From JAEMQF01 sp963791595 (GTDB taxonomy: Bacteria; Pseudomonadota; Gammaproteobacteria; Burkholderiales; Burkholderiaceae_C), in the NCBI GenBank assembly GCA_963791595.1, contig CAWBTF010000031.1, positions 34,516 to 98,515 of the forward strand: a DNA stretch of 64,000 nucleotides, in the 5' to 3' direction. The position numbers and the translations under genes were made by a program. A model generated the notes under the pieces. It did no database searches. It was not told the origin of the DNA and worked only from the letters and a program-made list of their open reading frames with translations. Of the stretch, positions 18,043 through 26,592 are shown in pieces. Position 1 is the stretch's first letter, and each line of letters opens with the position of its first letter.

Positions 18043-19779
18043 ATGACATGGAGTTCGAAGTTCGCGGCGATGTGCCCGGCGCTGTTGATCAGCGGGATCG
18101 CTCACGGCCCCGCGAGCGCGGCGACCGATTGCGCTGCGCTCGCGGGCAGCACGATCGAAGGCGCGACGATCGGTGTGGCCAAACTCAACGCGGCGACGAC
18201 CGCCCTACCGGAGCACTGCGAAGTGATCGGCGCGATCGATGAGCGCACCGGCGAGGATGGGCAGCGCTACGCCATCCGTTTCCACCTGCGCCTGCCCACG
18301 ACGTGGAACCAGCGCTTCTTCTACCAGGGCGGCGGCGGCACCGACGGCAGCCTGGGCAACGCCGACGCGGCGCCCATCGCTGCCGGCTACGCGGTCGTGT
18401 CCACCGACAGCGGGCACGACAACGTTGTCAACAATACGGCACTCGCCGGCTCGTTTCAGTTCGGCTACGACCCGCAGGCGCGCCGCGACTACGGCTACAA
18501 CGGCCCGGCCCGAACCGCGGTCGCGTCCAAGGCGATCATCAAGGCGCTGTACGGACAGTCGCCGCGCTATTCCTACTTCCAAGGGTGTTCGGAAGGCGGG
18601 CGCGAGGGGCTGATGTTCTCGCAGCGCTTCCCGGGCATGTTCGACGGCATCGTCTCTGGGAACCCCGGGATGGATTTGCCCAAGGCCGCCATCGCCGAAG
18701 CCTGGGATTCGCAAGCCTTCGCGGCGGCGGCGCGAACCCTTACGCCGTTCGGCAACCCGGACCTGGCGAGTTCGTTCACCTCTGCCGAGCTGGGCGTCGT
18801 CGGCCAGGCGATTCTCGACGCCTGCGATGCGCAGGACGGGCTGAAAGACGGCATGGTGTTCAACCCACAGGCGTGCCGCTTCGATCCGCAAACGCTTGGG
18901 CCCTCCGGGACTGGGGCGTTGTCGGCAAAGCAGGTCACCGCGCTCGAGAAGGTGTTCGGCGGTGCGAAGAATTCGCGCGGCAAGTCGCTCTACGCCGGCT
19001 GGTACTGGGACCCGGGCATCGCGGCGGGCGGCTGGCGCGTCTGGAAGATCGGGCCGCTGCTGCCGGTGCCGGGCAACACCGCGCTGAACACGACGCTTGG
19101 CGGAGGTGCGCTGCCGTTCATCTTCACGACGCCGCCGAATACGGCCACCGGCGGCACAACGCTGCACGCCAGCACGGTCATCACGACGGCCGGGCCGAAC
19201 CCGGCGTTCTCGGGCCTGAACGACGCCTTCGTGCCCTGGGTGCTGAGCTTCAACATGGATACCGACGCGCCGAAGATCTTTTCGCGCAGCGGCCAATTTG
19301 AAGAGTCGGCGATGGACTTCATGGGCACTGGCAGCACGAACTACCGCAAGTTCCGTCACGGCGGATCGAAGCTGATCGTCTACACCGGCCAGGCGGACCC
19401 GGTGTTTTCCACCAAGTACCACGAGAAGTGGTACCGCAAGCTGATTGACCGCAACGGCGGCGTGCGCAAGACGCAGCGGTTCGCACGCCTGTTCATGGTG
19501 CCAGGCTACAACCACTGCGGCGGCGGGCCGTCGACGTCGAACTTCGACGCGTTTTCGGCGGTCGTGAACTGGGTTGAAAACGGCCAGGCACCGCAGAGCC
19601 TGCTCGCCACCGCACCCGCCGGAACGCCATGGCCGGGCCGCACCCGGCCGCTGTGTGCGTACCCTGCACAGGCGCGCTACGTCGGCAGCGGTAGCATCGA
19701 AGACGCCGCGAACTTCGTCTGCAAGTCGCCGCGCGAAGATGACGATGGCGACGACCATCGCAACGGCGACGATGACTGA
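18043..19779 (+). CDS. Tannase/feruloyl esterase family secreted esterase
   Basis: This 578-residue secreted protein has a signal peptide to about residue 28 (ISGIAHGPASA-A). It has the tannase/feruloyl esterase fold: nucleophile elbow GCSEGGREGL (Ser in G-x-S-x-G), acidic residue in VYTGQADPVFS and catalytic His in PGYNHCGGGPS. Members release ferulate or gallate from plant esters. The 51-base gap to the Bug receptor and the upstream feruloyl-CoA synthetase make a plausible import-and-activate module. The last residues form an unusual acidic tail (REDDDGDDHRNGDDD), possibly calcium-binding or simply a degenerate C-terminus. The ATG at 18043 follows CGGAGACAAGC. Confidence 0.85.
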   Translation: MTWSSKFAAMCPALLISGIAHGPASAATDCAALAGSTIEGATIGVAKLNAATTALPEHCEVIGAIDERTGEDGQRYAIRFHLRLPTTWNQRFFYQGGGGTDGSLGNADAAPIAAGYAVVSTDSGHDNVVNNTALAGSFQFGYDPQARRDYGYNGPARTAVASKAIIKALYGQSPRYSYFQGCSEGGREGLMFSQRFPGMFDGIVSGNPGMDLPKAAIAEAWDSQAFAAAARTLTPFGNPDLASSFTSAELGVVGQAILDACDAQDGLKDGMVFNPQACRFDPQTLGPSGTGALSAKQVTALEKVFGGAKNSRGKSLYAGWYWDPGIAAGGWRVWKIGPLLPVPGNTALNTTLGGGALPFIFTTPPNTATGGTTLHASTVITTAGPNPAFSGLNDAFVPWVLSFNMDTDAPKIFSRSGQFEESAMDFMGTGSTNYRKFRHGGSKLIVYTGQADPVFSTKYHEKWYRKLIDRNGGVRKTQRFARLFMVPGYNHCGGGPSTSNFDAFSAVVNWVENGQAPQSLLATAPAGTPWPGRTRPLCAYPAQARYVGSGSIEDAANFVCKSPREDDDGDDHRNGDDD

Positions 19780-19798
19780 GCTGAAAGGCTGAACCGCT

Positions 19799-19846
19799 TC
19801 GGTCTTGCTCCCTCTCCCCCTGGGAGAGGGCAGGGGTGAGGGCAGG
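19799..19846. repeat. CCCTCTCCC/GGGAGAGGG hairpin repeat, second copy
   Basis: TTCGGTCTTGCTCCCTCTCC and the following bases match the copy at 3119-3153 over 33 positions with two differences. The stem is CCCTCTCCC (19810-19818) with GGGAGAGGG (19822-19830). An extra CAGGGGTGAGGGCAGG tail continues to 19846 and abuts truncated acyl-CoA ligase sequence. It lies 20 bases beyond the esterase stop at a convergent junction. A bidirectional terminator is plausible. It also marks the breakpoint of the ligase gene. Confidence 0.6.
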
Positions 19847-20981
19847 CGGAAGCGACCGCGGCGAGCGGCTCGATCGCGATGACGCCGGCGCACTCCGTCA
19901 TTCCCAGGATGTTGCGCACAGGGATGCCATGGCGTTGCTCGAAGCCCGCCGCCAGTTCGTCGGGCAAGGGCGAGCCGCCGGTGAGCAGCGCGCGCACGCT
20001 CGCGAGTTGCGCGCGCTGCAAGGGCAGCGACAGCAGCGCGGCGATCAGCGTCGGCACCGTGGCGAGCAAGGTCACGTGGTGGCGCTGCACCACGTCGCCA
20101 TAGCCGGCCATGAACGTCGGGTCGCGATAGGCCAGCATTGGCGGCAGCACCACTTCGCCGCCGGCGAGCAGGATCGACAACCCATAGACGAACGAGCCCG
20201 CCACATGGAACAGTGGAAAGCCGTTCAGGATGACGTCGCGCTCTGTCGCGCCATACATCTGCGCCGCGCTCCACGCCGCGTGCAACTGGTTCGCCTGGGT
20301 GTGCTGCGCGAGTTTCGGCGCGCCCGTGGTGCCGCCGGTGTGGAACAGCGCCGCGATCCGCCCGGCGTCGCCTTGCCGGGCGGCCGGGTTCGCCGTGCAA
20401 GCGGCCGTGCCCGAGCTGGGCAGCGAGTCGCCGGACTCGCGTTCGATCTCGGCGCGGAAGTCGAGCGCGCCCGGCGCGCCGCCGACCGCCAGCAGATGCC
20501 GCACTGACGGGCATGACGCAACCAGCCCCTGCACGCACGACCAGATGTCGAGCTCCGCGCATGGCCCGAGCGCAACGACGATGTTCGCGCCGGCCGCACG
20601 CACCAGCGCCGCCACATGCTCGGCGTTGAGCTGGTGGTTGATCGGGCAGGCCACACCCACCGTCTCGGCGCCCCACAGCGAAAAGTGCGCCTCGGGAATC
20701 GGCGGCAGCAGCAAGGCCACACGCGGAATGTCATTGCCGGCCAGGCGCGCGAACAGGTGCGCAGCGCGCCGCACTTCGGCGGCGTATTGCGCATGGGTCC
20801 AGCGGCGCGGTGGCGCGCCCGGCGCGGCGGAGTCGAGAGCGGTCAACGCCGGCCGCTCACCGTGGAGCGCGGCGCTGTGTTCGAGCGCTGCGAGCACAGA
20901 GCTGTGCGCCATGAAGTGCGCATAAGGCAGGCGTTCGAGTGCGCGCAGGTCGGTGGCTGATCCGATCTTGTAGGAATTCAT
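19845..20981 (-). pseudogene. Acyl-CoA ligase, C-terminally truncated by a repeat
   Basis: The first 370 or so residues are a good AMP-binding domain: P-loop FHTGGTTGAPKLAQHT, PLFHVAGSFVYG, LTGGSPLPDELAAG and the adenylate motif GMTECAGVIAIEPLA. Right after this block the frame reads into the CCCTCACCC/CCCTCTCCC repeat (as ACPHPCPLPGGEG), then into antisense of the esterase gene. The hinge, the TGD motif and the catalytic-Lys C-terminal subdomain, about 200 residues, are missing. The enzyme should therefore be unable to complete thioesterification. Start ATG 20981. This is a real truncation by rearrangement, unlike the single-base breaks elsewhere in the window. Confidence 0.75.
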
Positions 20982-21074
20982 GCCCGATTTCCGCCGTGAT
21001 GCCAGCGCATGTTAAGGGCCCGGTGGGTCGGCGAAAGGGCGCGGGCGCGGTGACAGGTCGGCGACAATAGCGCG

Positions 21075-21272
21075 ATGAAACGCAGCGTGACGCGCACGCC
21101 GAAGCGGCAGCAACAAGTCGCTGACCTGGCGTTCTGGCTGTCCAGGCCGATGGCCGAGCGCATCGCCGCGGTCGAGGCGTTTCGCGAGCAGGCTGCGCCT
21201 CAACAACACGCCTCCGATGCTGAACAGCGACTTCAAAGAATTTGTCGAATTGTTAAACGCGCGCGGCGTTGA
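21075..21272 (+). CDS. Small partner protein of a nucleotidyltransferase
   Basis: This is a 65-residue basic protein. AFWLSRPMAERIAAVEAFRE near the middle and EQRLQRICRIVKR at the end match the short proteins often encoded just before DUF6036/AbiEii-like nucleotidyltransferases. Such pairs are toxin-antitoxin-like. The gene overlaps the nucleotidyltransferase start by 56 bases, typical of the pair. It appears complete. Its partner is truncated, so the module is probably inactive. Confidence 0.5.
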   Translation: MKRSVTRTPKRQQQVADLAFWLSRPMAERIAAVEAFREQAAPQQHASDAEQRLQRICRIVKRARR

Positions 21273-21690
21273 CTATCTGCTGGTCGGCGGCTACGCGCTG
21301 GCGGCGCACGGCCACCCGCGCTACACCGGCGACATCGACTTCTGGGTGCGCCCGAGCGCCGACAACCTGCAACGCCTGCTCGAGGCCCTGAACGATTTCG
21401 GCTTCGCATCGCTCGGGCTGAGCGCTCGCGATTTCGACGCCGACAACGTCATCCAACTCGGGCAGCCGCCGCGGCGAATCGACTTGTTGACGCAGATCGA
21501 TGGCGTACAGCGCTGGGTCAAGGTACCGCCGCCCCAAACGCCCCTGCGTCACTCAATCGTTGCACGGCCGCCGAATCGAGCTGCAGTACGTCGCGCAGCA
21601 CCTCGGCCGTGTGCTCGCCGACGCCTGGCACCCAGCTGCGCACCTGCGTCGCGGTGCCGCTCATCTGCCACGGCGGGTTCACGCCGGTGA
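21217..21690 (+). pseudogene. Nucleotidyltransferase (DUF6036-like), C-terminus lost
   Basis: Residues 1-100 form a minimal nucleotidyltransferase: LLVGGYALAAHGHPRYTGDI carries the G-G...D-x-D core (the metal-binding DIDFWV follows), and RRIDLLTQIDGV marks the third strand. After about position 21525 the similarity stops and the frame runs through antisense DNA of the CaiB-type CoA-transferase whose stop is at 21518. The usual C-terminal block (NK..AAGRxKDLADVxxL) is absent. It is likely a relic left by a deletion that joined the CoA-transferase 3' end to it. Confidence 0.6.
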
Positions 21691-22735
21691 AGCTGCCCGC
21701 CGCGTCTTGCACTTCGCTGAACACGCCGCGCTGAAGCAGGTGCTCGTCGCTGAGCGCATCACCGGGGTCGGCGTAGGCCGAGCAGGGCACGCCGCCGGCA
21801 TCGAGCAGGCGCAGGCACTCGGCCCGGCTGCGCTGCGATGTCCATGGTTCGACCGCGTCCATCATCGCCTTCCAGTTCGCGCCGCGTGTGGGCACGGTCG
21901 CGAAGCGCGGGTCATCGCGCAGTGCGGCCAGGCCCGTCACCTCGCACAGCGCTTCGAAGTTGCGTTGCGTGATCGGGGCGATGAGCAGGTCGCCGTCGAG
22001 CGCGCGCACCGGGCCGTACGACGGCCGCTTGCTCGCCACCGGGAACTGCGCCTCCTGCATTTCGTAGATCAGCAGGTTCAGCATACCGTCCATCAGCGCG
22101 ACGTCGATGCGCTGGCCTGCCCCGGTGCGCGCGCGCTGCACGAGCGCGGTCTGGATCGCGGCAAAAGCGTTCACGCCGCCCAGCAGGTCGGCGACGAACA
22201 CGGCGCTCGGTGCGGGGCGATCGCGGTCGCCGGCGTAGCGCATCAGGCTGCGATCGAACCCGCTCGCGGCCTGCACCATCATCGCGTACGCGGCGCGCTC
22301 GGCGCCGGGGCCGGACTGGCCGTAACCCGACACCGAGCAGTAGATCAACTTCGGGTTCAGCGCGGCGAGTTCGTCGTAGCCCAGGCCGAGGCGCTGCATC
22401 ACGCCGGGGCGGAAGTTCTCGACCAGCACGTCGGCTTGCTCGACCATGCGCCGCACGAGGGCGATGGCCTGCGGATTCTTCAAGTCGAGCGCGACGCTGC
22501 GCTTGCCTGCGTTGAGCTGGCCGAAGTAGGTGCTGTGCTTGGCCGTGCTGCCGTCGCGCGCCGGGCGCAGCGGGGCGCGCAGGCGCATGTCGTCGCCGTC
22601 GGGTGGCTCGATCTTGATCACGTCGGCGCCCAGATCGGCGAGCAGCCGCGTGCAGTACGGGCCGGCGAGCATGATCGTGAAGTCGAGCACGCGCAAGCCG
22701 TCGAGTGCGCCGGCTCGGGTGGGTTCGCTTTGCAT
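21518..22735 (-). CDS. CaiB/BaiF family (class III) CoA-transferase
   Basis: This 405-residue class III CoA-transferase has the N-terminal family block VLDFTIMLAGPYCTRLLADL, then GADVIKIEPPDGDDM, SVALDLKNPQ and VLVENFRPGVMQRLGLGYDE (the N-F-R-P-G block typical of the family). These enzymes move CoA between carboxylates through an aspartyl-CoA intermediate. I chose ATG 22735 (MQSEPTRAG); an upstream ATG at 22750 is possible. It is divergent from the acyl-CoA dehydrogenase at 22844 with about 110 bases between, so the two probably share a promoter region and a pathway activating and oxidising an acyl substrate. Confidence 0.88.
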   Translation of the reverse strand: MQSEPTRAGALDGLRVLDFTIMLAGPYCTRLLADLGADVIKIEPPDGDDMRLRAPLRPARDGSTAKHSTYFGQLNAGKRSVALDLKNPQAIALVRRMVEQADVLVENFRPGVMQRLGLGYDELAALNPKLIYCSVSGYGQSGPGAERAAYAMMVQAASGFDRSLMRYAGDRDRPAPSAVFVADLLGGVNAFAAIQTALVQRARTGAGQRIDVALMDGMLNLLIYEMQEAQFPVASKRPSYGPVRALDGDLLIAPITQRNFEALCEVTGLAALRDDPRFATVPTRGANWKAMMDAVEPWTSQRSRAECLRLLDAGGVPCSAYADPGDALSDEHLLQRGVFSEVQDAAGSFTGVNPPWQMSGTATQVRSWVPGVGEHTAEVLRDVLQLDSAAVQRLSDAGAFGAAVP

Positions 22736-22843
22736 GACGCGATGCTGCATCGGATCGCTCCGAAGAGCATGGCGCCATGCGCACAGATGCTGTGCCGTGT
22801 GAATGGCTTGGCCGATGCCGTGGGCCGGCCGCAGACTTCGCTG

Positions 22844-23983
22844 ATGAAACTCACCGAAGAACAACTCGCGTTTCGCGACAGCATCCGGCGCATGGCGGAA
22901 AAGCATGTCGCGCCGATTGCCGCCGAGGTCGACGAGAAAGACCGCTTCCCGCTGGAGTTGGTGAAGCTGTTCGGCGAGATGGGGTTGATGCAGTTGTGGG
23001 TGCCCGAACGCTACGGCGGCCCCGAGGGCAACCTGACGCTGATGTGCATCGCGCGCGAAGAGGTCTCGCGCTACTCGCCGGCTTGCGGATCCATCGCCGG
23101 GTTGAACACGATGTTCATCATGCCGCTGCTGCACTTCGGCTCGGAGGAGCAGCGGCAACGTTTCCTGCCCATCGTCGCGAAAGGCGGTGTGGTCACGGCG
23201 ATCGCATTGTCCGAACCGCAAGCCGGCTCCGACGTGAGCGCGATGACGACCAAGGCGGTGCGCGACGGCGACTCTTACGTCATCAACGGCCGCAAGCAGT
23301 GGTGCAGCTACGGTGTGGTCGCCGATTTCATCGTGCTGTTCGCGCGCACCAGTGGCACGAGCGGCGCCGAGGGCATCAGCGCCTTTGTGCTCGAGCCGAA
23401 AAAGATGAACGGCATCACCTTCGGCCGGCACGAGCGGAAGATGGGCTGGCGTGGTGCGCCCAATACGCCGATCTTTCTGGACAACGTGCGTGTGCCCATC
23501 GAGAACCTGGTGGGCGAAGAGGGCAAGGGTTTCAAGGCGAGCATGCGCGCGCTCGACCTGAACCGCCCGACGATCGGCGCGCAGGCGGTGGGCCTGGCGC
23601 AGGGGGCGCTCGATGTGTCGGTGGCGTATGCGAAAGAGCGCAAGCAGTTCAAGCGCAGCATCGCCGAATTTCAGGGCATTCAGTTCATGCTGGCCGACAT
23701 GGTGATCAACATCGAAGCGGCGCGCGCCCTCGTCTACGAATGCGCGCGCGCCGGCGACGAAGGCGACTGGGAACGCTTGAACGTGCTCGCGAGCATGGCC
23801 AAGTGTTTCGGCAGCGACATGGCGATGAAGGTGACGACGGATGCGGTGCAGATCTTCGGCGGCTACGGCTACACGATGGACTACCCGGTCGAGCGCATGA
23901 TGCGCGATGCCAAGCTCGCGCAGATTTTCGAAGGCACGAACCAGATCCAGCGTTTGGTGATCGCGCGGCACCTGCTGAAATGA
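22844..23983 (+). CDS. Acyl-CoA dehydrogenase
   Basis: This is a complete 379-residue FAD acyl-CoA dehydrogenase. It starts MKLTEEQLAFRDSIRRMAEK, with TAIALSEPQAGSD (first family signature), NGRKQWCSYG, QFKRSIAEFQGIQFMLADM (second signature) and a catalytic-base region IFEGTNQIQR. Length and motifs are those of short/medium-chain enzymes that form the trans-2-enoyl-CoA and pass electrons to ETF. ATG 22844 lacks a strong ribosome-binding site, but the alignment starts here. Context: divergent CoA-transferase, and downstream a Bug receptor and an enoyl-CoA hydratase beyond repeat copy 2. Confidence 0.92.
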   Translation: MKLTEEQLAFRDSIRRMAEKHVAPIAAEVDEKDRFPLELVKLFGEMGLMQLWVPERYGGPEGNLTLMCIAREEVSRYSPACGSIAGLNTMFIMPLLHFGSEEQRQRFLPIVAKGGVVTAIALSEPQAGSDVSAMTTKAVRDGDSYVINGRKQWCSYGVVADFIVLFARTSGTSGAEGISAFVLEPKKMNGITFGRHERKMGWRGAPNTPIFLDNVRVPIENLVGEEGKGFKASMRALDLNRPTIGAQAVGLAQGALDVSVAYAKERKQFKRSIAEFQGIQFMLADMVINIEAARALVYECARAGDEGDWERLNVLASMAKCFGSDMAMKVTTDAVQIFGGYGYTMDYPVERMMRDAKLAQIFEGTNQIQRLVIARHLLK

Positions 23984-24030
23984 ACCTTGTCAACATCGAC
24001 TTTCATCAAGCTTTCGGCGCAGCGCCGGCT

Positions 24031-24563
24031 GGTTTCGGCCCATTGCTGACGTTCGCCGCTGCGCGCGCGCCAGCGACTGCGCGAGGGCAGGTTGACTGGG
24101 GCTTCGAGCGAATCCCGTCTGTCCGCGCAAGCCCAGCCCTCCAGCGACTGCGCCCCAGGGCGGTGGCGGCGCCCCCGTTCTCCGGCCCACGCTCGCGGGG
24201 CACTACCGAGGCCCACCACGCTCAGCCGCGTCATCACCAGCCGAGCGCACGAAGAGCCAGGACACCGCGAATGGGGCCTGCGCCCGGGGGCACCACCACC
24301 GCCCTGCTACCACCCATGTTGGCGGGTGCTGCGCAGGGGTGCCGCCCGGTGGCCAGGGCAGGTGGCTCGGGGTACGGGCGCAGGTCCCATTCGCGGTGTC
24401 CTGGTCCTTTGCGCGCCTGGACGGCGTTGATGGCGCTGCGCGCTGTGGACCACATCGGGTGCCCCGCGAGCGTGGACCGGAGAACGTACCCCGGGCCACC
24501 TGCCCTCGCGCCGGAGCTGGCGCGCGCGCGGCGCCGAACGACAGCAATGGGCCGAAATCAACC
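24031..24563. repeat. Nested inverted-repeat element, copy 2 (most complete)
   Basis: The 660-base gap between the dehydrogenase and the Bug receptor is filled by this element. Three nested arm pairs are visible: outermost 24031-24060 with 24534-24563 (TTTCGGCCCATTGCTG/inverted); outer 24177-24200 with 24462-24485 (CTCCGGCCCACGCTCGCGGG, one mismatch); inner 24257-24282 with 24379-24404 (CCAGGACACCGCGAATGGGG, one mismatch). The centre, about 24310-24375, differs between copies. No open frame is conserved. Related copies are at 1-300 and 36287-36645. Confidence 0.85.
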
Positions 24564-24643
24564 CTCCCCGATGCATCCGCGTTTCGTGCGGCGCACGGGA
24601 TGCGAAACGCCGTGGAGCAATTGAAGTGAAGCCGGAGCATCCG

Positions 24644-25597
24644 ATGAAGACCTTGATTGCCAGCCTGCTGCTGGCCCCCACGCTCGCGTTCGCGCAAGCG
24701 TTCCCGAACCGCCCGATCCAGATGCTGATCCCGTACCCGGCAGGCGGCACCACCGACGTGATGGCGCGCTCGCTGCAAGAGCCGATCCAAAAGGCGCTCG
24801 GCCAGACCATCATCGTCGAGAACAAACCCGGCGCGTCGGGCGTGCTCGCCGCGCGCGAAGTAGCGCGCGGCAAACCCGACGGCCATGCGCTGCTGTTCAT
24901 CAACAGTGGCATCGTCGCGGTCACCCCGCATGTGCAGAAAGAAGCGGGCTTCGACGGCGTGAAAGACTTCGCCCCGGTTGCGCTGGCGACGATGGCGCCG
25001 CTGTTCGTCGTCGTGCCCGGCACGCTGCCGGTGACGGACCTGCGCGGCTACATCGAGCACATGAAGAAGCAGAGCGCGCCGGGGGCGTACGCGACGGCGG
25101 GCGTGGGTTCGTTCGGCCACCTGGCGAGCGAGCTGTTCATCAAGGCGGCAGGACTGACGATGACGCACGTGCCCTACAAGGGCCAGGCGCCGAGCACGAA
25201 CGCCGTGCTCACGGGCGAGGTGCAGTTGCTCATCACCAGCATGTCCGGGACGATGCGCGGCTTCATCGACAGCGGCAAGTTGAAGCTGCTGGCCGTGACC
25301 GCTGCCGCGCCGTCGCCGCAGGCGGTGGGCGTGCCCACGGTGGGCAGCGTGCTGCCGGGTTATGTGGCGGAAACCTGGTTCGGCTTCGTCACGACCGCGG
25401 GTACGCCGCCCGAGATCATCAACAAGCTCAACATCGAGATCAACGCGATCCTCGGCACGCGCGAGATCCAGGACAAGATGAACGGCCTGGGCCAGCTCGT
25501 TCGCACGATGACACCCGCGCAATTGGGCGCCTTGATCGCCGAGGACTCGGCGCGCTGGGGCCAGGTGGTTCGCGACAACAACATCCGCGCCGACTAG
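24644..25597 (+). CDS. Bug/TctC-family periplasmic solute receptor
   Basis: This 317-residue protein has a signal peptide of 18 residues (MKTLIASLLLAPTLAFA). Hallmarks are IPYPAGGTTDVMARSL (loop 1), IIVENKPGASGVLAAREVAR (loop 2), GVGSFGHLASELF and HVPYKGQAPSTNAVLTGEVQ. ATG 24644 has GGAG eight bases upstream; the upstream in-frame ATG would add six residues with no role. It lies 36 bases before the enoyl-CoA hydratase, so the two are probably one operon. The ligand is unknown, presumably the carboxylate metabolised by the neighbouring CoA enzymes. Confidence 0.9.
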   Translation: MKTLIASLLLAPTLAFAQAFPNRPIQMLIPYPAGGTTDVMARSLQEPIQKALGQTIIVENKPGASGVLAAREVARGKPDGHALLFINSGIVAVTPHVQKEAGFDGVKDFAPVALATMAPLFVVVPGTLPVTDLRGYIEHMKKQSAPGAYATAGVGSFGHLASELFIKAAGLTMTHVPYKGQAPSTNAVLTGEVQLLITSMSGTMRGFIDSGKLKLLAVTAAAPSPQAVGVPTVGSVLPGYVAETWFGFVTTAGTPPEIINKLNIEINAILGTREIQDKMNGLGQLVRTMTPAQLGALIAEDSARWGQVVRDNNIRAD

Positions 25598-25633
25598 GCG
25601 TTCCCATCAGCATCCCTTCTCACCGGAGCCCGC

Positions 25634-26441
25634 ATGTCCCGCTACGCCCAACTACCACGACCTGAAAATCGAAGTCGCGAACAAGGTCGCGACCGTCACG
25701 ATCAACCGGCCCGACGCGCGCAACGCGATCAACCAGCGCCTGATCCGCGAGTTCCGCACGATCTGGGACGACCTGGGCGACGACATGGACGTGAACGCCG
25801 TACTGCTCACCGGCGCTGGCAAGTTCTTCAGCGTCGGCGGCGACGTGAAAGCGATGTCGGAGCGCCCCGGCGGCGACGTGCTCGAAGAAGGCGAAGTGCA
25901 CGACCCGATGATCAGCCGCCGCCTGGTGAACCGCCAGCTCGAACTCGACAAGCCGATCGTCTGCGCGATGAACGGCGACGTGGTCGGCCTGGCCGCGACG
26001 ATCGCGCTGTTCTGCGACATCACCGTGATGAGCGAAGACGCACGCATCGGCGACAGCCACGTCAACAAGGTCGGCCTGGTCGCCGGCGACGGCGGCAACG
26101 TGATCTGGCCGCTGCTGATCGGCGTGTCGAAAGCCAAGGAATACCTGATGCGCGGCACGCTGCTCAAGGGGCGCGAAGCCGAGCGCATCGGCCTCGTGAA
26201 CCACTGCGTCGCGGCGGCCGAGGTGGTGCCGTTCGCGCGCCAGATCGCGCAGGAACTGGCCGACGGCCCGACCTGGGCGACGCGCTGGACCAAACTGTCG
26301 ATCAATCAGGTGCTGAAGCAGCGGGTGAACCTGCAGATCGAAGCGTCGATGGCATTGGAGCAAGTGACCTTCGAATTGCCCGATCACCGGGAAGCGACGG
26401 CGGCGTTCAAGGAAAAGCGCAAGGCGAAGTTCGGCAGATAG
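25634..26441 (+). CDS. Enoyl-CoA hydratase/isomerase (frame broken near 25648)
   Basis: The crotonase-fold enzyme starts at ATG 25634 (MSRYA). After one extra C in the CCC at 25647-25649 it continues NYHDLKIEVANKVATVTINR, DARNAINQRLI, GAGKFFSVGGDVKAM (oxyanion loop) and MNGDVVGLAATIALFCDIT. The second oxyanion glycine region and a C-terminal KRKAKF tail are present. The restored length of about 268 residues is normal. Members hydrate or isomerise enoyl-CoAs; the exact reaction is not determined. It is preceded by a Bug receptor in the same orientation. Confidence 0.82.
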
Positions 26442-26592
26442 ACGAGCTTTCCTGCAGCGCACACATTCGCTGCCGCGGGCGCCTTTTTCACGAGGCAAGC
26501 GCAATCTCGGCTCAACAAACGACGCCGCCTGCCGAAGTCCCACACGTGAGCGGCTCCGCACGGATCGGCGCTGCCCACACGGGGAGTGCGCC

